Of a stretch of DNA of 6,741 nt, positions 1-4,631 are shown in pieces. The position numbers were made by a program, and so were the translations under genes. The stretch covers positions 1-6,741 of the forward strand of contig JAJZNH010000686.1 of assembly GCA_021811745.1 (NCBI GenBank), written 5' to 3'. Every line of letters starts with the position of its first letter. Positions within the stretch are counted from its first letter, which is position 1. Under the pieces are notes generated by a model that was not told the DNA's origin, did not search any database, and saw nothing but the letters and a program-made list of their open reading frames with translations. Source of the stretch: Acidobacteriota bacterium. Lineage in GTDB: Bacteria > Acidobacteriota > Terriglobia > Terriglobales > Acidobacteriaceae.

Positions 1-552
1 CAGCAGCACTTGTTCCGTGCCGTCAACTTCCTGGAACTTCACTTCAATGATCTCCCGGTTGCTGGTGGGAACGTGCTTGCCAATGTACTGTGCTTCGATC
101 GGCAGTTCGCGGTGGCCGCGGTCAATCAGCACGGCCAGTTGCACACGTCGCGGGCGGCCGTGATCGAAGAGCGCATCCAGGGCTGCGCGCACGGTTCGGC
201 CCGTATAAAGAACGTCGTCGCAGATTACCACGTCGCGTCCGACGACATCAAACCCGATGTCGCCCGGCGTAACTACGGGGCGCGAACCGGCAGTGGAAAG
301 ATCGTCGCGGTAGAACTGGATGTCGAGGACACCCGTGTCCACTTCACGCTTTTCAATGCCTGCGATCAACTTGCCCAAGCGCTGCGCCAAGGGAACGCCG
401 CGGCGCTTGATCCCGATGAGTGCCAGGTCTTCGCTGCCGTTACTCTTTTCCACGATCTCGTGCGCTAGGCGCACCAGGGTACGCTCGATTTCGGAGGCTG
501 ACATCAGCCGCCCTTTGACTCGCAAGCCGGGTTTGGTTTCCGTTTCGCTCAT
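1..552 (-). CDS. pyrR: PyrR, bifunctional pyr operon regulator / uracil phosphoribosyltransferase (3' end cut by window)
   Basis: PyrR senses UMP/UTP and represses pyrimidine genes by binding their leader RNA; many members also convert uracil and PRPP to UMP. The 184 visible codons cover nearly the whole family length of about 180 residues, so only a few C-terminal residues and the stop are missing. Seen: a helical start (SASEIERTLVRLAHEI, about 18-33), the KRRGVPLA segment (49-56), the PRPP-binding loop VICDDVLYTGRT (109-120), then VLIDRGHRELPI (141-152) and GKHVPTS (158-164). The ATG at 552 is preferred because an in-frame TAA lies ten codons upstream. A weak GAGAAG lies 9 nt before it; a better GGAGG is 18 nt away, which is too far. 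Met17 (504) is an alternative start. The family usually precedes pyrB/pyrC, which would lie just beyond the left edge; that is inference. The leader upstream is highly structured. Confidence 0.95.
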   Translation of the reverse strand, partial: MSETETKPGLRVKGRLMSASEIERTLVRLAHEIVEKSNGSEDLALIGIKRRGVPLAQRLGKLIAGIEKREVDTGVLDIQFYRDDLSTAGSRPVVTPGDIGFDVVGRDVVICDDVLYTGRTVRAALDALFDHGRPRRVQLAVLIDRGHRELPIEAQYIGKHVPTSNREIIEVKFQEVDGTEQVLL

Positions 553-594
553 GGGTATTTGCTTCTCGTGCCTCCAGCGTTACCTGACCAGTGG

Positions 595-658
595 GACAGA
601 GGTTGATGCCCGGCGTGCGGTTCCGCCGGTTTCCAAATGAAAATGACCGGCCTCTGCC
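595..658 (-). promoter_or_regulatory. structured 5' leader of pyrR with two competing hairpins
   Basis: Read on the minus strand, hairpin A pairs GCCGGT (651-646) with ACCGGC (630-625) across a 15-nt loop. Hairpin B pairs CCGGCG (629-624) with CGCCGG (615-610) across an 8-nt loop. They share bases 625-629, so only one can form at a time. An outer stem GGCAGAGG (658-651) can pair with CCTCTGTC (602-595) with one G-U pair. PyrR is known to bind leader hairpins with a CAGAGAGG-like loop in Firmicutes, and CAGAGG occurs here, but the match is incomplete. There is no U-run after either hairpin, so a translational switch would be likelier than attenuation. The pairing is seen; the regulatory role is inferred. 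Confidence 0.4.
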
Positions 659-686
659 GTCGCGATGCTGAAAAGGCTCTTGCCGG

Positions 687-716
687 ATGATACGAAGGAC
701 AGGGGGCCTGGGGCAA
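687..716 (-). promoter_or_regulatory. candidate sigma-70-type promoter for pyrR
   Basis: On the minus strand TTGCCC (716-711) is followed after 18 bp by TATCAT (692-687), a -35/-10 pair with four and five matches to the consensus TTGACA and TATAAT. Transcription would start near 680, giving a leader of about 128 nt before the pyrR ATG that includes both competing hairpins. The -35 box overlaps the right arm of the 8-bp inverted repeat at 707-748. This is a motif match only. Confidence 0.35.
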
Positions 717-748
717 GCTGTGGAGAAGTGCGGCGTCAAGGCCCCAGG
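707..748. repeat. 8-bp perfect inverted repeat upstream of pyrR
   Basis: CCTGGGGC at 707-714 is repeated in inverted orientation as GCCCCAGG at 741-748, separated by 26 bp. One arm covers most of the candidate -35 box of pyrR, so it could be a protein-binding operator or an RNA hairpin. No U-run follows on either strand, so it does not look like a simple intrinsic terminator. Its role is unknown. Confidence 0.45.
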
Positions 749-777
749 GAGGCGTCTCGTGGTGTGCATGGTCGAGC

Positions 778-838
778 GAGCACTCCCGCGGCTTCAACAG
801 CGCGGGTGAAAGTGATCCCGTCAGGAGGGCGGTTCCTG
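778..838. other. pair of stem-loops in the gap before pyrR
   Basis: The first stem-loop (778-817) pairs CCCGCG (785-790) with CGCGGG (801-806) around a 10-nt loop. It continues after a 4-nt one-sided bulge (TGAA, 807-810) as CACT (781-784) with AGTG (811-814), then GA with TC past one mismatch. Directly beside it CAGGA (822-826) pairs with TCCTG (834-838) across 7 nt. No open frame here looks like a protein. These could belong to a small RNA, a 3' untranslated region of the membrane-protein gene, or an upstream regulatory RNA. I could not match it to a known RNA family by eye, and the strand is undetermined. Confidence 0.3.
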
Positions 839-879
839 CCTCTTCGATTCCGCTCCTTAAAGAATCCGTGCGGTCAAAT

Positions 880-902
880 GGGCTCTTGGCTACGAAAAGC
901 CC
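880..902 (-). terminator. candidate terminator after the zinc-ribbon membrane protein gene
   Basis: On the minus strand GGGCTTTT (902-895) pairs with AAGAGCCC (887-880), eight pairs including one G-U, around a 7-nt loop, 47 nt after the stop codon at 950. Only ATTTG follows, so the U-tract is poor and termination may be partial or factor-assisted. The position fits the end of that transcript. Confidence 0.4.
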
Positions 903-949
903 GCCTTGCACGAAATTGCGCTGTAAACAAGGGACGCGAAAACGCTCTA

Positions 950-1627
950 CTAAAGCTCTGGTCGCCGTGAGCGGGCATGGAAGCGCGCACCCAATGCGCC
1001 GCCGGCAATGGCAACCAGAAGAAGCGCAGCCATAAGAAAAAGAACGGCGCCCAAAACCCAGCCGGCGCGACCTTCCGGCGACAGCAACCAGACCTTGGCT
1101 TGGAAAATGGTCTGCGCGTCGATTCCCATCGAGGTCCACTGCTGGCTCATCTGCTGGCTGACAAAACGATTCCAGAAGTTGTCGAAGACCCGCCCCTCAT
1201 GCAGCCAAAAGCGCATCGCATAGAGGGTGATGCCTGTTGTTGCAGCGGCCGTCCAGGCGCCTAAGAGTCCCGTCACCAAGCCAATCCGGGCACCCGCGCC
1301 GGTGGTGATCCATGCCGGGCGCTGAGTGCGCAGGTAAAGGGAAACCACCCAGGCGGCTGTCGCGCCCATCAGCACCAACCCGAAGATGCCTACGGGAGAA
1401 AGAACCGAGCACAGAACTCCCGCAGGAACTGCGAGCATCAGTGCAAAGCGCAACACCGCTTTCCAGTCCACGCTGTCGGCGCTCCGCACCTTCCTGTTTC
1501 GTCCCGAGGGCGTTTCCGCTTCGAGTGCGCCCTCGGTGTCGAGGACAAGTTGCGGCAGGCCACAGACCGGGCAGTAGCAGGCATTCGCGGGTACGGCCTG
1601 GTGACAGCGGCTGCAAGTGATCTCCAT
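950..1627 (-). CDS. zinc-ribbon membrane protein of unknown function
   Basis: The 225-residue product starts with a zinc-ribbon knuckle pair, Cys5-X2-Cys8 and Cys19-X2-Cys22, with an extra Cys17. A polar linker (about 30-54) leads into four probable transmembrane helices at about 57-77, 80-99, 113-136 and 189-212. A hydrophilic, aromatic- and glutamine-rich segment (about 142-188, with FVSQQMSQQW) separates helices three and four. The end is basic (RFHARSRRPEL), which favours a cytoplasmic C-terminus. The N-terminal ribbon is also probably cytoplasmic. Proteins with one such ribbon fused to a few helices are common and mostly unassigned, so I name no function. ATG at 1627 is chosen; GAGG sits only 3 nt before it, and AGGATAGG lies 10 nt before. 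A TTG at 1636 would add three residues. It begins 88 bp after the 73-residue gene stops and may share its transcript. Confidence 0.85.
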   Translation of the reverse strand: MEITCSRCHQAVPANACYCPVCGLPQLVLDTEGALEAETPSGRNRKVRSADSVDWKAVLRFALMLAVPAGVLCSVLSPVGIFGLVLMGATAAWVVSLYLRTQRPAWITTGAGARIGLVTGLLGAWTAAATTGITLYAMRFWLHEGRVFDNFWNRFVSQQMSQQWTSMGIDAQTIFQAKVWLLSPEGRAGWVLGAVLFLMAALLLVAIAGGALGARFHARSRRPEL

Positions 1628-1715
1628 ACACCTCAAGCCTATCCTATTTGGCGTTTTGGCGTTGCCATGGTCGGGGAGTGGGCCGGGCTAAGGTGCAAAC
1701 AGGATTCACTGGGCG

Positions 1716-1937
1716 TCAGTGACTTGCCTCCGCATTCTTAGGGTGCGAGCAATTTTTGTGACGCAGCCGAGCATGCAGCTTCATGCCTCGAACCAGGGGC
1801 ACAAAAACATAGTCCCTCAGACGGCATATGCGGCAACGCACTGGATACCGTAGCAGCAGCAGGTGGGCTAGATCCTCAAGACGCAGATGGGATGGACGAA
1901 GCTCTAAGGATCCGCACATTCGGCAACGAACAGCCAT
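1716..1937 (-). CDS. small zinc-ribbon protein, 73 residues, function unknown
   Basis: The product carries two CX2C pairs, Cys5/Cys8 (RCRMCGS) and Cys35/Cys38 (RCRIC), 26 residues apart, the layout of a small zinc ribbon with a short hydrophobic segment between (DLAHLLLLRYPV, 22-33). The remainder is basic, with many Arg/His/Lys in the last 25 residues, so nucleic-acid binding is possible but not shown. Short proteins of this pattern are frequent in acidobacterial genomes from my recollection, without known function. ATG at 1937 is favoured by GGAGG 5 nt upstream. An in-frame TTG at 1955 would place that ribosome site inside the gene. It stands apart from cmk (243-bp gap) and may have its own promoter. 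Confidence 0.75.
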   Translation of the reverse strand: MAVRCRMCGSLELRPSHLRLEDLAHLLLLRYPVRCRICRLRDYVFVPLVRGMKLHARLRHKNCSHPKNAEASH

Positions 1938-1942
1938 GGGCT

Positions 1943-1947
1943 CCTCC
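1943..1947 (-). promoter_or_regulatory. ribosome binding site fixing the start of the 73-residue gene
   Basis: A perfect GGAGG on the minus strand, 5 nt before the ATG at 1937, decides between that start and the TTG at 1955. Confidence 0.75.
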
Positions 1948-2021
1948 GGATACAATCAGCGTACCAGAGAATCGCTTTGGCTCGATGAACTTATGTAACG
2001 AACAGTAAGCCGGATTTGGTT

Positions 2022-2039
2022 AAAAGAATACCTTCTTTT
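2022..2039. repeat. AT-rich inverted repeat between cmk and the small zinc-ribbon gene
   Basis: AAAAGAA (2022-2028) and TTCTTTT (2033-2039) form a perfect 7-bp inverted repeat around TACC. On the plus strand it runs into more Ts; on the minus strand it ends in TTTT then AACC. The stem has a single G-C pair, so the hairpin is weak. It could mark the end of the cmk transcript or be part of an AT-rich promoter region for the next gene. I see no convincing -35/-10 pair here. Confidence 0.25.
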
Positions 2040-2143
2040 TTCGATGGAGAGAAACTTGATTGGGGGCGTGCATCCAGCGCGGTGGGTGGTGACTTCGCGA
2101 ATGAGAGTGCTGCCAGTTCCAGGACGCCAATGTCGGGGCGCGG

Positions 2144-2166
2144 CCGGCCTCGACAGCCATGGCCGG
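2144..2166 (-). terminator. GC-rich hairpin just after cmk, weak terminator candidate
   Basis: On the minus strand CCGGCC (2166-2161) pairs perfectly with GGCCGG (2149-2144) across an 11-nt loop, starting 14 nt after the cmk stop codon. No U-run follows (GCCGCGCCCC), so classical intrinsic termination is unlikely. It may instead protect the 3' end or be chance in GC-rich DNA. Confidence 0.2.
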
Positions 2167-2180
2167 AAAGATCGTCCAGG

Positions 2181-2885
2181 TCAGGTCTGGTGCTCAGCGT
2201 TGCTCAGTTTTGCCAGCACGATAGCCTGCGCTGCCTCGACAGCTTCTTCCAAGGTCATGTGCGTGGAGTCAAGCAAAACGGCGTTCGCAGCTGGCTTCAG
2301 AGGTGAATCGGGGCGGTTGCGATCGCGCTCGTCGCGGGCGTGCAGGTCGCGGATGACTTCTTCGGGTTGCTGAGCAGGCGCGGGACCAAGTTGCTCAAAA
2401 CGCCGCTGACCGCGCACCTCTGGAGCTGCATCGAGGAAGATCTTCACTTCGGCGTTTGGGAAGACCACGGTACCGATGTCGCGGCCCTCCATTACCACCC
2501 CGCCGGCCGCACCCAGGCGTTGTTGCAGGCCCACCATCCAGAGCCGAACGGGAGGGAAAGCACTCACCCGGGAGGCGGCATCGGTGACCTCCGGAGCGCG
2601 GATCAGCGCCGTCACATCCTCGCCGTCGAGCAGAACGCGGTTTTCCTCTTCTCCAGCTTCGAGGCGAATGGAAGTCTCGATGGCAAGACATTCCAGCGCC
2701 GCACTGTCTTCCAGGGAGACTTTCGACTGTAGCGCTTTGAGGGCAAAGGCTCGGTACATGGCGCCGGTTTCCAGATTCAGCAGACCGAAGCGACGGGCTA
2801 ACCGCCGTGCAATCGTGCTCTTGCCTGCGCCTGCCGGCCCGTCGATGGCGATGATTGCCTTGCGCACGGATTTAGAACCTGCCAT
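2181..2885 (-). CDS. cmk: cytidylate kinase (CMP/dCMP kinase)
   Basis: Cmk is a cytoplasmic enzyme that phosphorylates CMP and dCMP with ATP, a step in pyrimidine salvage and CTP/dCTP supply. The 234 residues match the family's usual 220-235. Seen in order: the P-loop GPAGAGKST (16-24); LETGAMYRA (38-46), where most relatives have LDTGAMYRA; the family segment MEGRDIGTVVFP (132-143); KIFLDA (148-153); and the lid and CMP-contact region RDERDRNRPDSPLKPAANA (184-202), followed by LLDST. ATG at 2885 lies 6 bp after the upstream stop codon. The weak site GGATGA spans that stop, which suggests one transcript and coupled translation with the winged-helix gene. The C-terminus AEHQT is preceded by a usual final helix. 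No key residue is missing, so it should be active. Confidence 0.97.
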   Translation of the reverse strand: MAGSKSVRKAIIAIDGPAGAGKSTIARRLARRFGLLNLETGAMYRAFALKALQSKVSLEDSAALECLAIETSIRLEAGEEENRVLLDGEDVTALIRAPEVTDAASRVSAFPPVRLWMVGLQQRLGAAGGVVMEGRDIGTVVFPNAEVKIFLDAAPEVRGQRRFEQLGPAPAQQPEEVIRDLHARDERDRNRPDSPLKPAANAVLLDSTHMTLEEAVEAAQAIVLAKLSNAEHQT

Positions 2886-2891
2886 CGGGCT

Positions 2892-4391
2892 TCATCCGCG
2901 CTTTTTTGTCCTCTGCCGGGATGGAGCGGTAAAACCGTACTGCTTGCTGCTTCCAGCCTTAGCCCCCGCCGCCAAAGCCGGCCTGCGGCCACCGCGCGCC
3001 GTGCCGTTGGATGCGCCGAGAACCTTCCCATTCCTGTTATGGCCGTTGCGCGGGCTGACTGCCGAGGCGGAAGAGGCGGATTTCCTCACCCCCAAGCTGC
3101 CCGTGCTTCGGCGGTTGGCGCGGATACTGCTGCGGCCGTTCGATCGTGATCCATTTTCAGACCGAGTGCCCGCATGGGTTCCATTCCTGTTCCCGTTGGC
3201 TGAGCGGGTCCCGGTCGAGCTGGCGCTGAACGCGCGAGATTCGGTCCCGCTACGCCGGGCCGCGCGGCCGTTCCCGGGTGAAGATGCGGGCTTGCGGTCG
3301 CGGGTGCGGCTGGAGCGGCTGAAGTGTGGCCGCGCGTTGGCGGATTTGCCGCCCAGTACGGGCTTGTGTGCCACAGGCGTTCGCGGCGTGTGTGGCTCGC
3401 CAGTCCTTTTCAATTCCGCGGGAGCCGGCGCTCCAGTGGGAACCGCCGGTGAATGTTCGACCTCGTCCAGTTCCTCTTCATGATCGTACGAGCGGAGAAA
3501 ATAGCTGGAAGCGGGCACCGCCGTGCTCGCGAAGATCGTGGACGGTGTGGCAAACTCCGGCAGCGTTCCGGCCACGTAAAAGTGGGTTGCATGGCCCAAC
3601 GGAAGAGTATGCACCTGGCGGGTAGCAACCAGGCCGCGAAGCACCTCGCGGATCTTGCTCCGTGCCGTCAGCGGGGCCAGGAATAGCTCCACTTCTTCCA
3701 TGCTGGCAGCGATGACGGCTTGCAGGTAAATCGACGCAAGCACAGAGATCGCTGTCACTTGCGAGGTAGACGCGCCCTCGGCGATCGCCTTTTGGAAGCG
3801 GTGCCGTAGCAGTTGCCAACGCGCCGCTTCTCCAGGTGCCGAAACCACCGGAATGATGCGAAGCTGCTGCCAGAGTTCAGTGATGGCGCGTAGGACTGCC
3901 GCTTCCGTCACCTCTCTGCCAAGGGTGTGCTTGAGCTGGGGAATGGTGGCGTCGCCTGCCTCCAGCAGCTTGTACGCCTGGACCGCGAGTGGCGAAACCT
4001 GCCGCGACCCGGTCAGTTGCGGGCTGCGCCGCCAGTCGCGGTCCCCCCTCAGCGCGTAGACATAGGGCAGAACCCAGCTGGCCACCACGAAATCCGGTCT
4101 TTCCCCGGGTTGGCCGAGGAGGTTCAGGCGCACCGCCACATCCTCTTTTTCCAGGCGGATGAGGATCTCTTCGGCCAGCGCATTCTGTTTGGGGTCCGGA
4201 GCCGGGTTGCGCTGGCCCGCGACTGCTTCCACAAATGACGGCGCCACAAAGGACGTATGTTGGCGGTGAGGCGGAAAGAGACACAATCCTGTCTCCTCCA
4301 TCCAGGTGCGGGCGTCCTCCATTGTGGGAGTCCCAGGTCCGTTCAGGCGCATCCTTTCGGCGCGCGATGCTTCCAGTTGTTCTGATGTCAA
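2892..4391 (-). CDS. winged-helix-like protein with long basic tail, possibly AlkZ-related; function unknown
   Basis: Residues 1-300 look folded. An N-terminal segment with EDARTWMEETGLCLFPP (25-41) precedes RPDFVVASWVLPYVYALRGDRDW (98-120). A likely helix-turn-helix follows at about 132-182 (SPLAVQAYKLLEAG, then a helix ending TELWQQLRIIPVV). A second helix-plus-wing segment lies at about 240-275 (SKIREVLRGLVATRQV, then FYVAG). This order resembles what I remember of AlkZ-related (HTH_42-type) proteins, but the resemblance is by eye and the glycosylase residues cannot be confirmed. An acidic patch (DHEEELDEVEH, 303-313) leads into about 185 residues of Arg/Ser/Asn/Gly-rich sequence with about 38 Lys/Arg against 5 Asp/Glu, probably disordered and nucleic-acid binding. 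TTG at 4391 is supported by GAGG 6 nt upstream; the ATG at 4352 has no usable site. Neighbours are mutL upstream and cmk 6 bp downstream. Confidence 0.85.
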   Translation of the reverse strand: MTSEQLEASRAERMRLNGPGTPTMEDARTWMEETGLCLFPPHRQHTSFVAPSFVEAVAGQRNPAPDPKQNALAEEILIRLEKEDVAVRLNLLGQPGERPDFVVASWVLPYVYALRGDRDWRRSPQLTGSRQVSPLAVQAYKLLEAGDATIPQLKHTLGREVTEAAVLRAITELWQQLRIIPVVSAPGEAARWQLLRHRFQKAIAEGASTSQVTAISVLASIYLQAVIAASMEEVELFLAPLTARSKIREVLRGLVATRQVHTLPLGHATHFYVAGTLPEFATPSTIFASTAVPASSYFLRSYDHEEELDEVEHSPAVPTGAPAPAELKRTGEPHTPRTPVAHKPVLGGKSANARPHFSRSSRTRDRKPASSPGNGRAARRSGTESRAFSASSTGTRSANGNRNGTHAGTRSENGSRSNGRSSIRANRRSTGSLGVRKSASSASAVSPRNGHNRNGKVLGASNGTARGGRRPALAAGAKAGSSKQYGFTAPSRQRTKKRG

Positions 4392-4397
4392 AGAAAA

Positions 4398-4401
4398 CCT
4401 C
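4398..4401 (-). promoter_or_regulatory. ribosome binding site supporting a TTG start
   Basis: GAGG on the minus strand lies 6 nt before the TTG at 4391 of the winged-helix gene. No ATG or GTG lies upstream in frame before the stop codon at 4458-4460, and the next ATG (4352) has AAAGG directly against it. Confidence 0.6.
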
Positions 4402-4631
4402 GCTTCCAGGCTGGCTTTACGGCAAAACCAGGAGTTCCTTCTCAGTGTAGTCCTGATTTAGTTTGCCGCCTACCCACCCATGGGCCATGCCCATACGTGA
4501 AGAGAACCGATTGCAGTGGTCGCGTCGACTGAAGCGTAGTGACTCAGGATACTTTGTCCCGGATCTTTCTTTTTTTTCTTAAATATTGCTAACTCCATTC
4601 CAAAGAAGAAGTTAACCTCCCACCAAACGTT
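4402..4631 (-). other. non-coding gap between mutL and the winged-helix gene
   Basis: No open frame here looks coding. Just after the mutL stop is an AT-rich island (about 4564-4618), unusual against the GC-rich surroundings, with an A-tract on the minus strand (4564-4579) and AATATTTAAG next to it. This could hold the promoter of the winged-helix and cmk genes. TATTTA with a 17-bp spacer would have only CTTCTT as its -35 box, so I do not call it. A perfect 6-bp inverted repeat, ATGGGC-CAT-GCCCAT, sits at 4480-4494. No strong terminator for mutL is visible. Confidence 0.5.

Noticed and set aside
10..468. Open frame of 152 codons on the plus strand
   Set aside because: It is antisense to pyrR, whose conserved motifs are unmistakable on the minus strand.
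832..858. TTCGATTCC on the plus strand, resembling a tRNA T-loop
   Set aside because: The flanking bases cannot form a T-stem, and no acceptor or anticodon arms are present.
665..970. Open frame of 101 codons on the plus strand in the pyrR upstream gap
   Set aside because: It has no ribosome site and no recognisable motif, and it covers the inverted repeats.
549..1139. Open frame of 196 codons on the minus strand across the gap before pyrR
   Set aside because: It overlaps the membrane protein gene in another frame, runs through the hairpin region and pyrR start, and its product shows no domain or plausible composition.
1650..1663. Short direct repeat GGCGTTTTGGCGTT before the membrane protein gene
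   Set aside because: Two 6-bp copies only, with no further array; too short to interpret.
2476..3483. Open frame of 335 codons on the plus strand
   Set aside because: It lies opposite cmk and the tail of the winged-helix protein. High GC content keeps the antisense frame open, and the product is low-complexity with no recognisable domain.
4480..4494. Inverted repeat ATGGGC-CAT-GCCCAT as a mutL terminator
   Set aside because: The stem is only 6 bp, lies about 140 bp after the mutL stop, and has no U-run.
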